The notes under the pieces were generated by a model. That model was given only the letters and a program-made list of their open reading frames with translations. It was not told the DNA's origin and ran no database searches. 64,000 bases of DNA from Aeromonas caviae. Its GTDB lineage: Bacteria; Pseudomonadota; Gammaproteobacteria; Enterobacterales; Aeromonadaceae. The stretch is from assembly GCF_000819785.1 (NCBI RefSeq), contig NZ_CDBK01000080.1, forward strand, positions 9,528 to 73,527. The letters are read 5' to 3'. Each line of letters starts with the position of its first letter. Position 1 is the first letter of the stretch. Made by a program: the position numbers and the translations under genes. Shown here piece after piece: positions 35,004 through 44,953 of this stretch.

Positions 35004-35846
35004 CTCGCGCATCTGCTCGATGAGCACTTTCAACTCGACGGCGGACTGGGTCACCTCGGCGTTGATCGACTTGGAACCGAGGGTGTTCGACTCGCGGTTG
35101 AACTCCTGCATCATGAAGTCGAGGCGACGGCCGCAGGCGCCGCCCTTCTTCATGATCTTGTTGGTCTCGCTGATGTGCATCTCCAGACGATCCAGCTCTT
35201 CGGCCACGTCGATCTTCTGGGCCAGCAGCACGATCTCCTGTTCGATGCGGGCCGGATCCAGCTCCACCTTGGCTTCGGCCAGCCGGTCGGTGAGCTTCTG
35301 GCGCTGCCACTCGATGATCTGCGGCAGGTGCTCGCGCACCTTCTTCACTTCTACCTGAATGCCGGCCAGACGCTGCTCGATCAGGGCCTTGAGGTTGGCC
35401 CCTTCGCTGGCGCGGGAGGCGAGGAAATCTTCCATGGTCAGATCGAAACCGCCGAGCAGCTCGGTGGCGACCACGTCCATGTCCTGCTCGGCGGCAGCCA
35501 TCACGCCCGGCCAGCGCAGCACGTCCACCGGATTGAGCTGACCCTGGCCCGCCTCTTTCATCACCCAGTTGGCGCTCTCGATGATGAGTTTGGCCAGCTC
35601 TTCATTGATGTGGAGCTGGCTGGCGGCGGCCTGGGCGGCCTCGAAGCGCAGGTTGCACTCCACCTTGCCGCGCTGCAGCTTGGCCCGGAAGCGCTCACGC
35701 AGAACCGGCTCCAGGCTGCGCAGTTGTTCCGGCAGGCGAATGTAGGTCTCCAGATAGCGCTGGTTGACCGAACGAATTTCCCAAACGGCTGTGCCCCAGT
35801 CGCCCTTGAGTTCCTTGCGGGCGTAGGCGGTCATGCTGTGAATCAT
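34983..35846 (-). CDS. yicC: YicC family endoribonuclease
   Basis: 287 residues, normal length. N-terminal MIHSMTAYARKELKGDWGTA, the GxxxVEIRSVNxR-like EIRSVNQRYLETYIRLPEQL, and the C-terminal DUF1732 domain ending GKGGACGRRLDFMMQEFNRESNTLGSK-type sequence with SINAEVTQSAVELKVLIEQM. E. coli YicC has endoribonuclease activity. Divergent from rph, as in enterobacteria. Its last three residues and stop are supplied by the integrated element without any change of protein sequence. Confidence 0.93.
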   Translation of the reverse strand: MIHSMTAYARKELKGDWGTAVWEIRSVNQRYLETYIRLPEQLRSLEPVLRERFRAKLQRGKVECNLRFEAAQAAASQLHINEELAKLIIESANWVMKEAGQGQLNPVDVLRWPGVMAAAEQDMDVVATELLGGFDLTMEDFLASRASEGANLKALIEQRLAGIQVEVKKVREHLPQIIEWQRQKLTDRLAEAKVELDPARIEQEIVLLAQKIDVAEELDRLEMHISETNKIMKKGGACGRRLDFMMQEFNRESNTLGSKSINAEVTQSAVELKVLIEQMREQIQNIE

Positions 35847-35992
35847 TGATTGTTCCGGGCTTGATGAAGTGTGGGGCCAGTATACTCAGCCAGCCCTGCT
35901 CCGTCAGCCGACGAGGTGGTTTTAGCGGCTGATATTTGAGTAGCGATCGCTTATACTCCTGCGCCAATTTAGCCAGCCCAGAGGTCAGTCCC

Positions 35993-36709
35993 ATGTCCCG
36001 TCCCAGCGATCGCAGCGCCGCCCAGGTGCGTCCGGTAACCATCACCCGCCACTTCACCAAGCATGCTGAAGGGTCCGTACTGGTGGAATTCGGCCACACC
36101 CGTGTGCTCTGCACCGCCAGCGTCGACACCAGCGTGCCGCGCTTCCTCAAAGGCAAGGGGCAGGGCTGGGTGACTGCCGAGTACGGCATGCTGCCGCGCT
36201 CCACCCACTCCCGGATGAACCGCGAAGCGGCGTCCGGCAAGCAGAGTGGCCGCACCCTGGAGATCTCCCGCCTGATCGCCCGCTCCCTGCGCGCGGCGGT
36301 AGACTTGAGCGCCCTGGGCGAGCACACCATTACCGTTGACTGCGACGTGTTGCAAGCCGACGGCGGTACCCGTACCGCCGCCATCACCGGGGCCTGCGTG
36401 GCGCTGGTGGATGCGCTGAACTGGATGGTGGAGAAGGGGCTGATCAAACAGAGCCCGCTCAAGCAGATGATCGCGGCCGTCTCCGTCGGCATGTATCAGG
36501 GCGAAGCCATCTGCGATCTGGAGTACATCGAAGACTCTGCCGCCGAGACCGACATGAACGTGGTGATGACCGAAGATGGTCGCATCATCGAGGTGCAGGG
36601 CACCGCGGAGGCCGAACCCTTCACCCACGAGGAGCTGCTGGCCATGCTGGCCCTCGCCAAGGGCGGCATCGCCGACATCATTGCGCTGCAGAAGCAGTCG
36701 CTTGCATGA
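35993..36709 (+). CDS. rph: Ribonuclease PH
   Basis: Phosphorolytic 3'-5' exoribonuclease that trims tRNA 3' ends. The ATG at 35993 ([20 protein letters not shown]) gives 238 residues, the standard length. [17 protein letters not shown], [20 protein letters not shown] and [14 protein letters not shown] are conserved. Unlike E. coli K-12, the C-terminus is full length. Followed by an attenuator-like terminator and pyrE. Confidence 0.96.
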   Translation: MSRPSDRSAAQVRPVTITRHFTKHAEGSVLVEFGHTRVLCTASVDTSVPRFLKGKGQGWVTAEYGMLPRSTHSRMNREAASGKQSGRTLEISRLIARSLRAAVDLSALGEHTITVDCDVLQADGGTRTAAITGACVALVDALNWMVEKGLIKQSPLKQMIAAVSVGMYQGEAICDLEYIEDSAAETDMNVVMTEDGRIIEVQGTAEAEPFTHEELLAMLALAKGGIADIIALQKQSLA

Positions 36710-36713
36710 TTTT

Positions 36714-36742
36714 AAAAACGCGGCACTGTCCGCGTTTTTTTA
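36714..36742 (+). terminator. rph-pyrE intercistronic terminator (attenuator position)
   Basis: Stem AAAAACGCGG / CCGCGTTTTT with a CACTGT loop, followed by more T residues, directly after the rph stop. In E. coli a terminator here attenuates pyrE by UTP-dependent coupling of rph translation and transcription; the same is likely here. Confidence 0.88.
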
Positions 36743-36783
36743 TACCCCACGAAAGTAAACGACAAGCCAAGCAAGGAGCCAGA

Positions 36784-37437
36784 ATGAAAGCCTACCAGCG
36801 TCAATTTATCGAGTTCGCCCTGGAGAAGCAGGTCCTCAAATTCGGTGAATTTACCCTGAAATCCGGTCGTAAAAGCCCCTACTTCTTCAACGCCGGCCTG
36901 TTCAACAGCGGCCGCGATCTGGCCCGTCTCGGCCGCTTCTACGCCGCCGCCCTGATGGATGCCGGCATCGAGTTCGACGTGCTGTTTGGCCCGGCCTACA
37001 AGGGGATCCCCATCGCCTCCGCCACCGCGGTGCAGCTGGTGGAGCAGCACGACGTGGACGTGCCCTGGTGCTTCAACCGCAAGGAGGCCAAGGATCACGG
37101 CGAGGGCGGCAACCTGGTGGGCAGCCCGCTCAAGGGGCGCATCATGCTGGTGGACGACGTCATCACCGCCGGCACCGCCATCCGCGAATCCATGGATCTG
37201 ATCCAGGCCAACGGCGCCTCCCTGGCTGGCGTACTGATCGCGCTGGACCGTCAGGAGAAGGGCAAGGGCGAGCTCTCCGCCATTCAGGAAGTGGAGCGTG
37301 ACTACGGTGCCCACATCATCGCCATCATCCAGATGAGCGATCTGATCCAGTATCTGGAAGAGAAGCAGGCCGAACAGCCGGAGCTGGCGGCGCAACTGGC
37401 CGCCATGAAGGCTTACCGCGCCCAGTACGGTATCTGA
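36784..37437 (+). CDS. pyrE: Orotate phosphoribosyltransferase
   Basis: Makes orotidine 5'-phosphate from orotate and PRPP in pyrimidine synthesis. The ATG at 36784 ([20 protein letters not shown]), after AAGGAG, gives 217 residues. [18 protein letters not shown] and the PRPP motif [17 protein letters not shown] are diagnostic. Lies downstream of rph and its attenuator. Confidence 0.97.
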   Translation: MKAYQRQFIEFALEKQVLKFGEFTLKSGRKSPYFFNAGLFNSGRDLARLGRFYAAALMDAGIEFDVLFGPAYKGIPIASATAVQLVEQHDVDVPWCFNRKEAKDHGEGGNLVGSPLKGRIMLVDDVITAGTAIRESMDLIQANGASLAGVLIALDRQEKGKGELSAIQEVERDYGAHIIAIIQMSDLIQYLEEKQAEQPELAAQLAAMKAYRAQYGI

Positions 37438-37469
37438 GTCGCCGCGCATACCGCGCAATAGTTGAAGGC

Positions 37470-37512
37470 GGCGCCCGTTTGTTCTCTGGCAGCAAACGGG
37501 CGCCATTTTTTC
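37470..37512 (+). terminator. Terminator after pyrE
   Basis: Perfect 12-bp stem GGCGCCCGTTTG / CAAACGGGCGCC with an 11-base loop, then ATTTTTT. Confidence 0.93.
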
Positions 37513-37537
37513 ATCTGCAAAAAGTGGATCATGTGGC

Positions 37538-37568
37538 TTGAGCTTACCCTTACAGTAAAGGTTAGGGT
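37538..37568 (+). promoter_or_regulatory. MerR/CueR-type promoter of copA-cueR
   Basis: TTGAGC (37538-37543) and TAGGGT (37563-37568) are separated by 19 bp, the overlong spacer that MerR-family activators correct. The spacer holds the dyad ACCCTTAC - A - GTAAAGGT with one mismatch, as in CueR operators. It lies 49 bp upstream of copA, and a CueR gene follows copA. Confidence 0.85.
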
Positions 37569-37616
37569 TTGCCAGTCGGCGTTTTGTGGTGCCGACGGGT
37601 TCCTGGGAGGAACAAC

Positions 37617-40046
37617 ATGACCACTCATCTTCAATCACCCATTCATCTGCAGTTGCCGCTCAGCGGCATGAGCTGCGCCAACTGCGCCGGCCGCATCACG
37701 ACCGCCATCAACAAGCTCGACGGGGTATCGGCCACCGTCAACTTCGCGCTGGAGCAGGCGGCCATCGAGCTGACCAGCCCCGACCGTCTGCCGGCGGTAC
37801 TGGAGAGCATCCAGGCGCAGGGTTATGACTACGGCAGTGAGACCATCCTGTTTCAAATCACCGGTATGACCTGTGCCGGTTGCTCGGCCCGCCTGAACAA
37901 GATGCTGGCGGCGCTGCCCGGCGTCATCTCCGCCGACGTCAACTTCTCCATCGAGCAGGCTCGTATCGTGCTGGTACCCGGGATGCAGACCCCCGCCGCC
38001 CTGCGCGAGCAGATCGAGGCCCTCGGCTTTGGCGCCCAACTGGCGCAAGGCTCGGCCAGCGGCCGCCGCCAGCAGTTGCTGGAGCGGGAAGCGCAGGAGG
38101 CCGCCAGCGCCCGTCAGGCGCAAACCCGGGTCATCGTCTCGGCTTTGCTTACCCTGCCGCTGCTGGTGGGGATGCTGGCCATGGCCGGTCTGCTGCCCTG
38201 GCATCTGCCCGCCTGGCTGGAGCTGGTGCTCGCCACCCCGGTGCAGTTCTGGATTGGGGCCCGCTTCTATCGCGGCGCCTGGCTCGCCATCAAGAACCGC
38301 TCCGCCAACATGGATGTGCTGGTGGCGACCGGTACCAGCGCGGCCTACTTCTACAGTCTCTATCTGTTGTTGACGCTGGGGATGGCTGCCAGCGGCCAGC
38401 TCTACTTCGAGGCGAGCGCCATCATCATTACCCTGATCTCCCTCGGCAAGTTGCTGGAAGCGCGGGCCAGACGCAGCACCCAGTCCGCCATTCGCGAACT
38501 GATGGCGCTGCGGCCGGAAACCGCCACCGTCTGGCGCGGCGAGCGCTGGCAGATCGTCGCCATCGACGAGGTGCTGCGCGGCGACAGGCTGCAGGTGCTG
38601 GTGGGGGAGCGGGTGCCGGTGGACGGCAGAATCGCGAGCGGCGAGAGCGAGCTGGACGAGTCGATCCTCACCGGCGAGAGCCTGCCGGTGCCGCGCGGCG
38701 AGGGCGACAAGGTGCTGGGCGGCGCCATCAACCGCTCCGGCGTGCTGGAAATTGAAGCCACTACGGTGGGGGAGGACTCCAGCCTCAGCAAGATCATCGC
38801 ACTGGTGGAGAACGCCCAGATGGGTAAGGCGCCGCTGCAACAGCTGGTGGACAAGGTCTCCGCCGTGTTCGTGCCGGTGGTGATGGCCATCGCCCTGTTC
38901 ACCCTGCTGGTGTGGTACGCCATCAGCAACGACTTCGGTCAGGCGCTGCTGGCGGCGGTGGCCGTGCTGGTCATCGCCTGTCCCTGTGCGCTGGGGCTGG
39001 CGACACCGGCGGCCATCGTCACCGGTACCGGGGTGGCGGCGCGCCACGGCATTCTGATCAAGGATGTCGATACCCTGCAGAAGGCCCACGCCATCAAGGC
39101 GCTCATCTTCGACAAGACCGGCACCCTGACCCAGGGCCGGCCGGTGCTGGCGAGCTGGAGCGGCAACGATGAGCAACTGCGCCTCGCTGCCGCTCTGCAG
39201 CAGGCGAGCGAGCACCCGCTGGCGCTGGCCATGCGCGAGGCGGTCGGCAAAGATGCCGTGCTGCCCCAGCCGGAGGCGGTGGAGGTGCGGGTCGGTGCCG
39301 GTATTGTCGGTCAGGTCGCCGGTCATACGGTCGCCATCGGCAATGGCTCTTTGCTGGCCCAGCTCGGCATTGAGGTGCCCGCGCAGGATAAACAGCCTGC
39401 CGACGGCGCGACCCGGGTCTGGGTGGCCATCGACGGCGTGGTGGCTGGCATTGCGGCGCTGGCCGATACCCTGCGCCCCGAGAGTCCGGATGCCATCGCC
39501 ACCCTGCGTCAGCGCGGCATCGCCAGCTGGCTGGTGAGCGGTGATGCGCCGGCGCCGGTGGCCCATATCGCCGCCAAGCTGGGGCTGGACGGGGCCTTTG
39601 ACTCCGTGCTGCCAGCCGGCAAGGTGGAGAAAGTGGAGGCGCTGCGGGCGCAAACCAGCGGGCTGGTGGCCATGGTGGGGGACGGGGTGAACGACGCTCC
39701 TGCGCTGGCGGCGGCGGATGTGGGTATCGCCATGGGCTCCGGCTCCGACGTGGCGATGGAGACCGCCTCCATCACCCTGATGCGATCCGACCCGCGGCTG
39801 GTGGCCGATGCCATCGACATCTCGGCGGCCACCTGGCGCACCATCCAGCAGAACCTGTTCTGGGCCTTCGTGTTCAACATCATCGGTATTCCGCTGGCGG
39901 CGCTGGGTTACCTCAGCCCCGAGCTGGCGGGGGCGGCCATGGCCTTGAGCAGTATCACCGTCTTGAGCAATTCCCTGTTATTGAAGCGCTGGCAGCCCCG
40001 GGCGGGCAGCCTGCGTGCATCTGAATCCCAAAGGAGTCATTCATGA
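37617..40046 (+). CDS. copA: Cu(+)-exporting P-type ATPase
   Basis: 809 residues from the ATG at 37617, with GGGAGG upstream. Two N-terminal heavy-metal-binding domains (Cys20/Cys23 in MSCANC and Cys86/Cys89 in MTCAGC); eight expected membrane helices including the CPC metal site (VIACPCALGLATP); the phosphorylation loop DKTGTLTQG; TGES; and GDGVNDAPAL. Pumps cytoplasmic Cu(I) across the inner membrane. The stop overlaps the cueR start. Confidence 0.95.
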   Translation: MTTHLQSPIHLQLPLSGMSCANCAGRITTAINKLDGVSATVNFALEQAAIELTSPDRLPAVLESIQAQGYDYGSETILFQITGMTCAGCSARLNKMLAALPGVISADVNFSIEQARIVLVPGMQTPAALREQIEALGFGAQLAQGSASGRRQQLLEREAQEAASARQAQTRVIVSALLTLPLLVGMLAMAGLLPWHLPAWLELVLATPVQFWIGARFYRGAWLAIKNRSANMDVLVATGTSAAYFYSLYLLLTLGMAASGQLYFEASAIIITLISLGKLLEARARRSTQSAIRELMALRPETATVWRGERWQIVAIDEVLRGDRLQVLVGERVPVDGRIASGESELDESILTGESLPVPRGEGDKVLGGAINRSGVLEIEATTVGEDSSLSKIIALVENAQMGKAPLQQLVDKVSAVFVPVVMAIALFTLLVWYAISNDFGQALLAAVAVLVIACPCALGLATPAAIVTGTGVAARHGILIKDVDTLQKAHAIKALIFDKTGTLTQGRPVLASWSGNDEQLRLAAALQQASEHPLALAMREAVGKDAVLPQPEAVEVRVGAGIVGQVAGHTVAIGNGSLLAQLGIEVPAQDKQPADGATRVWVAIDGVVAGIAALADTLRPESPDAIATLRQRGIASWLVSGDAPAPVAHIAAKLGLDGAFDSVLPAGKVEKVEALRAQTSGLVAMVGDGVNDAPALAAADVGIAMGSGSDVAMETASITLMRSDPRLVADAIDISAATWRTIQQNLFWAFVFNIIGIPLAALGYLSPELAGAAMALSSITVLSNSLLLKRWQPRAGSLRASESQRSHS

Positions 40047-40432
40047 ACATCAGCAAGGTCGCCAAGGCCACCGGCCTGACCGCCAAGACCATCCGCTACT
40101 ACGAGAGCATCGGCCTCATCTCGTCACCAGTGCGCAGCGACAACGGGTATCGCAGTTATACGGATGCCTCCCTGCGGGAGCTGCGGTTCGTCAAGCGGGC
40201 GCGGGAGACCGGCTTCAATCTGGAGGAGTGTCAGGAGCTGCTGGCGCTCTATCGGGACGAGCACAGAACCAGTGCCCAGGTGAAGAAGCTGGCCCAGGAG
40301 AAAATCGTCGATCTGCGCTCCCGCATCGCCGGTTTGCAAGCCATGCTCAGCGCCCTCGAGGAGGTGGTGAGCTGCTGTCACGGAGATGCGAATCCCCAGT
40401 GCCCCATCCTCGACGAGCTGGAGAAAGGGTGA
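40043..40432 (+). CDS. cueR: Cu(I)-responsive transcriptional regulator CueR
   Basis: 129 residues. N-terminal MerR winged helix (MNISKVAKATGLTAKTIRYY), a dimerisation helix, and a C-terminal metal loop (CHGDANPQCPILDEL) with the CueR two-cysteine spacing. The CC-type cysteines (SCCHG) add a possible third ligand. Translationally coupled to copA (ATGA overlap), so it is autoregulated by the same promoter; in E. coli copA and cueR are separate units. Confidence 0.9.
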   Translation: MNISKVAKATGLTAKTIRYYESIGLISSPVRSDNGYRSYTDASLRELRFVKRARETGFNLEECQELLALYRDEHRTSAQVKKLAQEKIVDLRSRIAGLQAMLSALEEVVSCCHGDANPQCPILDELEKG

Positions 40433-40585
40433 GGGAGGGCTGCGCCATTCGACCCTGCAGAAAAGGGTCTGTCGGGGCCTGTGCGGGAGGGGACGCGCTG
40501 AGTGGCAGCTTAATAGCGGTCGATTGATTGTTGAGCAGGAAAGGGGAGTGTTAAACTGTGCGGCTATTGTACAGGGAGTACCCAG

Positions 40586-41740
40586 TTGACACAGAGTGTG
40601 AAATATCAGGTGCGGCGGGCCATCATGGTCCAGCTCTATACCCATGCCTCCTTCAGCCTGCCTTGCCTGGGGCTGCTGGCGATCAGCTGGAGCCTGCTGT
40701 TCCACGATTACCTGCCGGCCAGCGAGTCGCTGGGCTGGCTCGGTCTGGTCCTGTTGCTGTTGCTGGGGCGCTGGTGGCATCTGCGCTGGCGCCAGCCCAG
40801 GCTGGCGGAGCTTCCGCTGCCGGTGCTCGAGCGCGAGCTCTTTGTCGGGGTGACCATCACCTCCATCGTCTGGGCACTGGGCGTGCTTCTCTACATGGAC
40901 AAGCTGCCCGACACCTATCGTGCCGCCATGATGATGCTCTCCAGCCTGATCCTGACCGGCAGCGCCATCATGCTGTTCGGCAGCCGTCGTACCCTCTATG
41001 GGGCCGTGCTGCCCCTCGGGTTTGCCATGTTGTTCGAGCTCAGTGGCGGCAACACCCAGGAGCGTATCGTCTCCTGCATGCTGGCGGGGTATCTGTTCGT
41101 CTTTCTGCCGACCCTGCTGCGGCGCCTGCGGCGGGATCAGGTGGCCTCTCTCTACCACAGTTTTTCCAATGCGGATCTGGTGGCCGAGCTGAAGGCGGTC
41201 TCCGAGCACCTCAAGCTCACGTCCCGCCTCGACGGTCTGACCGGCATCGCCAACCGGGCCCATCTCGACGACTCCCTGGCGCGCGCCTGGCGTCGCTGCC
41301 ACCGTGCCAGGGCGCCTCTTTCTCTGGTGCTGGTGGATGTGGACTACTTCAAGCAGTTCAATGATCACTATGGTCATCAGGTGGGGGACCAGTGCCTACA
41401 ACAGGTGGCGAGCCTGCTGGCCGAAGTGCTGCGGCGGGAAGACGATCTCGCTGCCCGTTACGGAGGAGAGGAGTTCGCCCTGCTGCTGCCCTGCACCACC
41501 TTGCAGGGGGCCATGCAGATCGCCGAGCAGGTGCGTACCTCGTTGCGAGCCCTCGGCATTCCCCACCACAAATCCCGGGTCTCGGGGCGGGTCAGTTGCA
41601 GCTTCGGGGTGGCGACCCTGGTGCCGGATCAGCATCACTCCATTGCCGAGCTCATCCAGAAAGCGGATGCGGCGCTCTATCAGGCCAAGCATAATGGCCG
41701 GGATCGTATCGAAGTAGCCTTGATGGGTAAGGTTGCCTGA
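40586..41740 (+). CDS. Membrane-bound diguanylate cyclase (GGDEF)
   Basis: 384 residues if started at the TTG at 40586, which has AGGGAG upstream; an in-frame ATG lies at 40625. About five to six hydrophobic helices (residues 18-180) precede a GGDEF domain: RLDGLTGIANRAHLDDSL, LVDVDYFKQFNDHYGHQVGD, and the active-site RYGGEEF. The REDD tetrad five residues before GGEEF fits the RxxD inhibitory site, so product feedback by c-di-GMP is likely. No EAL domain. Stands between cueR and yihD. Confidence 0.88.
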   Translation: MTQSVKYQVRRAIMVQLYTHASFSLPCLGLLAISWSLLFHDYLPASESLGWLGLVLLLLLGRWWHLRWRQPRLAELPLPVLERELFVGVTITSIVWALGVLLYMDKLPDTYRAAMMMLSSLILTGSAIMLFGSRRTLYGAVLPLGFAMLFELSGGNTQERIVSCMLAGYLFVFLPTLLRRLRRDQVASLYHSFSNADLVAELKAVSEHLKLTSRLDGLTGIANRAHLDDSLARAWRRCHRARAPLSLVLVDVDYFKQFNDHYGHQVGDQCLQQVASLLAEVLRREDDLAARYGGEEFALLLPCTTLQGAMQIAEQVRTSLRALGIPHHKSRVSGRVSCSFGVATLVPDQHHSIAELIQKADAALYQAKHNGRDRIEVALMGKVA

Positions 41741-41770
41741 GTTTCACAAGACAGATTAAAGAGGTCGTCT

Positions 41771-42034
41771 ATGCAATGTCATCGTATCGAAGAGCTGCTG
41801 GAACTGCTGCAGCCTGCCTGGATCAAGGAGCAGGATCTTAGCCTGGTGCAGTTTGTTGCCAAACTGGCCGAGGAGGCGGGATTTGACGGTCCGCTGTCCG
41901 CACTGACCGACGACATGCTGATCTACCACCTCAAGATGCGGGAATCCGACAAGCAGGCGATGATCCCGGGGCTGGCCAAGGATCACGTGCCCGACTTCAA
42001 GGAGGCCCTGCTCAAGGCACGCGGCATCAAGTAA
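41771..42034 (+). CDS. yihD: YihD family protein (DUF1040)
   Basis: 87 residues closely resembling E. coli Yih[21 protein letters not shown], then [20 protein letters not shown] and a C-terminal [10 protein letters not shown]. Function unknown. It is upstream of srkA-dsbA in E. coli too, with ccoG in between here. Followed by a terminator. Confidence 0.9.
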   Translation: MQCHRIEELLELLQPAWIKEQDLSLVQFVAKLAEEAGFDGPLSALTDDMLIYHLKMRESDKQAMIPGLAKDHVPDFKEALLKARGIK

Positions 42035-42082
42035 TCCGGCCGTCACATCGCCATCAGAGAAAGGTTTCAAGAGAATCTGTGA

Positions 42083-42118
42083 AAAGGCGCATAGTCAACT
42101 GGCTATGGGCCTTTTTTG
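42083..42118 (+). terminator. Terminator after yihD
   Basis: Imperfect 13-bp stem AAGGCGCATAGTC / GGCTATGGGCCTT with an AACT loop, then TTTTTTG. Confidence 0.8.
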
Positions 42119-42231
42119 TTGCCTGAAATTGCGACGGGACTCGAACTATAGATACATTTAACCCACACAATTAGCAGGTTGTTTAAGATATAATCGCTTT
42201 CATAACAATATGAGTGGAGCGATGTGTTGCA

Positions 42232-43680
42232 ATGGCCGACAAGGACAAGATCGACATCAAGGATGTGACCGGTGACGTCACCGGGACCTTCAATCCCAAC
42301 ACCTTCAAGGCGGGAGATGACAGGTTCAACCCCGGCAACCGCATCTATGTCCGCTCCCAGACCGGCTACTGGCAGCGGGTGCGCAAGGCCATGGGCTGGT
42401 TCTTCGTCGCGCTCTTTGTTCTCCTGCCCTGGTTGCGTTATGACGGCCGTCAGGCGGTGCTGTTCGATCTGGAGCACCAGCAGTTCCATATCTTCGGTGC
42501 CACCATCTGGCCGCAGGATCTCACCCTGCTGGCCTGGGTCTTCATGATCGCGGCCTTCGCCCTCTTCTTCGTGACCACCTTCCTGGGCCGGGTCTGGTGC
42601 GGCTATCTCTGCCCCCAGACGGTGTGGACCTTCCTGTTCATCTGGTTCGAGGAGAAGCTGGAAGGAGCCGCCAACAAGCGCCGCAAGCTGGATGCCGCCC
42701 CCTGGAGTGGCGAGAAGCTGGCCCGGAAGGGCGCCAAGCACCTGGCCTGGATCCTGCTGTCCCTGGGCACCGGCCTCACCTTCGTCGCCTACTTCCAGGA
42801 TGTCTTCCACCTGGTGCCCGATTTCTTCACCCTGCAGGCGGGAGGCTGGGTCATCTTCTGGGTGCTGTTCTTTGCCGCCTGCACCTATGGCAACGCCGGC
42901 TGGATGCGCGCCATCATGTGTATCCACATGTGCCCTTATGCCCGCTTCCAGTCCGCCATGTTCGACAAGGACACCTACATCGTCGGCTATGACAGCCAGC
43001 GTGGCGAGACCCGCGGCGCCCGTGGTCGCAAGGCCGATCCCAAGGCCCTGGGGCTGGGGGACTGCATCGACTGCGACCTCTGCGTGCAGGTCTGCCCGAC
43101 CGGCATCGACATCCGTGACGGTCTGCAGTACGAGTGCATCAACTGCGGCGCCTGTGTCGACGCCTGCGATCAGACCATGGAGCGGATGGGGTATCCGAAG
43201 GGGCTCATCAGTTACACCACCGAGCACAAGCTGGCCCACAGTGAAACCCAGGTGGCGCGGCCCAAGCTGATTGGCTATGGCCTGGTGATGGTCGTCATGC
43301 TGGGGGTCTTCGTCTATAACGCCATGTCCATCATGCCCATGGGGCTCGACATCCTGCGGGATCGCAACCAGCTGTTCCGGGAAAACAGTGAAGGGCTCAT
43401 CGAGAACACCTATACCCTGAAGATCCTCAACAAGACCCTGAACTCCCAGACCTACCGGCTGGACGTGGAAGGGCTGCCGGAGTACCAGTGGTTCGGACCC
43501 CGCGAGGTGACCCTGAAGGCGGGCGAGATCTATACCCTGCCGGTGAGTCTGGCGGTGGATCCCTTCAACCTGAAGCGCCCCACTCTGGACGTCCAGTTCG
43601 TGCTCAAGCGGGAAGGCGCGGCGCCGGATGACAGCAAGGGGACCTTGCGCCAACCGAGCAAGTTTATCAGCAGGTTGTGA
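42232..43680 (+). CDS. ccoG: Cytochrome c oxidase accessory protein CcoG (RdxA/FixG)
   Basis: Iron-sulfur membrane protein that helps assemble cbb3 cytochrome oxidase, linked to copper reduction. The ATG at 42232 (MADKDKIDIKDV) with GGAG upstream gives 482 residues; a GTG six codons earlier is an alternative. Several membrane helices with a CGYLCPQTVWTF motif, a two-cluster ferredoxin domain (CIDCDLCVQVCPTGID, then CINCGACVDACD), and a C-terminal Ig-like FixG_C domain. TATAAT at 42189-42194 is a likely -10 element. Confidence 0.93.
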   Translation: MADKDKIDIKDVTGDVTGTFNPNTFKAGDDRFNPGNRIYVRSQTGYWQRVRKAMGWFFVALFVLLPWLRYDGRQAVLFDLEHQQFHIFGATIWPQDLTLLAWVFMIAAFALFFVTTFLGRVWCGYLCPQTVWTFLFIWFEEKLEGAANKRRKLDAAPWSGEKLARKGAKHLAWILLSLGTGLTFVAYFQDVFHLVPDFFTLQAGGWVIFWVLFFAACTYGNAGWMRAIMCIHMCPYARFQSAMFDKDTYIVGYDSQRGETRGARGRKADPKALGLGDCIDCDLCVQVCPTGIDIRDGLQYECINCGACVDACDQTMERMGYPKGLISYTTEHKLAHSETQVARPKLIGYGLVMVVMLGVFVYNAMSIMPMGLDILRDRNQLFRENSEGLIENTYTLKILNKTLNSQTYRLDVEGLPEYQWFGPREVTLKAGEIYTLPVSLAVDPFNLKRPTLDVQFVLKREGAAPDDSKGTLRQPSKFISRL

Positions 43681-43754
43681 CGGCAAGGCGCACCGCCATG
43701 CACGGCAACGGCAGACAGTGGTGATAGAATGGGGCGCAACAGCGCCCCTTTTCT

Positions 43755-44744
43755 ATGGTGGATGACATGCGTTTCAACTATTCCGACCTCAATCCCGATC
43801 TCATCATGGATGCCATCGATCTCAGCGGCTTGCGCATCGACTCCGGCCTTATCGAGCTCAACAGTTACGAGAACCGCGTCTATCAGTTCCAGGATGAGGA
43901 TCGCCGTCGCTACGTGGTGAAGTTCTACCGCCCCGGTCGCTGGAGCCGGGCCCAGATCCTGGAAGAGCACGCGTTTGCTGCGCGCCTCTGTGAAACTGAG
44001 ATCCCGGTCGCCGCTCCCATTGCCTTTGCCGGCGAGACCCTGCTGGAGCATCAGGGCTACCCGTTTGCCATCTGGCAGAGCGTCGGGGGGCGTCAGTTCG
44101 AGGTGGACAACCTGGACCAGCTGGAGTGGGTGGGGCGTTACCTCGGTCGCATCCACAGCGTCGGTGCCAGCCATGCCTTTCATCACCGGGTTCCGCTGGA
44201 TGTGGAGAGCATGCTGCACGAGCCGCGTCAGTTGCTGGCGGCAGGCGAGTGGTTGCCGAGCGGGCTGGCCAAGTCCTTCTTCGGGGTGCTGGACGAGCTG
44301 ATCCGGCACGTATGCGACGCCATGACCCTGGATGTGGCGCGCATCTCCCTGCATGGGGACTGCCACCCGGGCAACATCCTGTGGCGTGACGGCCCCCTGT
44401 TTGTCGATCTCGACGATTGCCGCACCGGCCCTGCCATCCAGGATCTCTGGATGATGCTGAACGGGGAGCGTCATGAGCAGCAGATCCAGCTCGATACCCT
44501 GCTGGCTGGGTATGAGGAGTTCATGGAGTTCGACCCGCGGGAGCTGGCGCTCATCGAGCCGCTGCGTGCCATGCGCATCGTCCACTACATGGCCTGGCTG
44601 GCAAGACGCTGGGAAGATCCCGCCTTCCCCCGCCACTTCTCCTGGTTCAACACCGAACACTACTGGCGCCAGCAGATTGCGACCCTGCATGATCAGCTCG
44701 AGGCATTGAAGGCCCCGCCGCTCAGCCTGATGCCGCAGTGGTAG
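43755..44744 (+). CDS. srkA: Stress response kinase A
   Basis: 329 residues, very similar to E. coli SrkA (YihE/RdoA): PLNSYENRVY-like LNSYENRVYQFQDEDRRRYV, KFYRPGRW, the phosphotransferase loop LHGDCHPGNILWRDG, and FVDLDDCRTGPA with the metal-binding Asp. Protein kinase protecting against stress-induced death. The ATG at 43767 is an alternative start. Precedes dsbA, as in E. coli where both share Cpx control. Confidence 0.95.
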   Translation: MVDDMRFNYSDLNPDLIMDAIDLSGLRIDSGLIELNSYENRVYQFQDEDRRRYVVKFYRPGRWSRAQILEEHAFAARLCETEIPVAAPIAFAGETLLEHQGYPFAIWQSVGGRQFEVDNLDQLEWVGRYLGRIHSVGASHAFHHRVPLDVESMLHEPRQLLAAGEWLPSGLAKSFFGVLDELIRHVCDAMTLDVARISLHGDCHPGNILWRDGPLFVDLDDCRTGPAIQDLWMMLNGERHEQQIQLDTLLAGYEEFMEFDPRELALIEPLRAMRIVHYMAWLARRWEDPAFPRHFSWFNTEHYWRQQIATLHDQLEALKAPPLSLMPQW

Positions 44745-44953
44745 GGGCGTGAACCCGGCAGATCGCCACGCCACGGGGCGTCCGCTGGTGGTGTCGCCCG
44801 CACCATTGCCACAGCGGCAAGGTGCCCGTGGGAGGCGGGATGGCGGTCCCGCCTGTCTGCCTTTGCCATTGACGGCACGAGGGTGAGGCAATAGGCTTGG
44901 ACTGCTTCGGTTCGCCGGGCGTGCCTCACAGTGATCCCTTAACAGGAAACGTC

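Noticed and set aside
44693-44929. 78-residue minus-strand frame in the srkA-dsbA gap
   Set aside because: Overlaps srkA antisense, no ribosome-binding site, no family resemblance.
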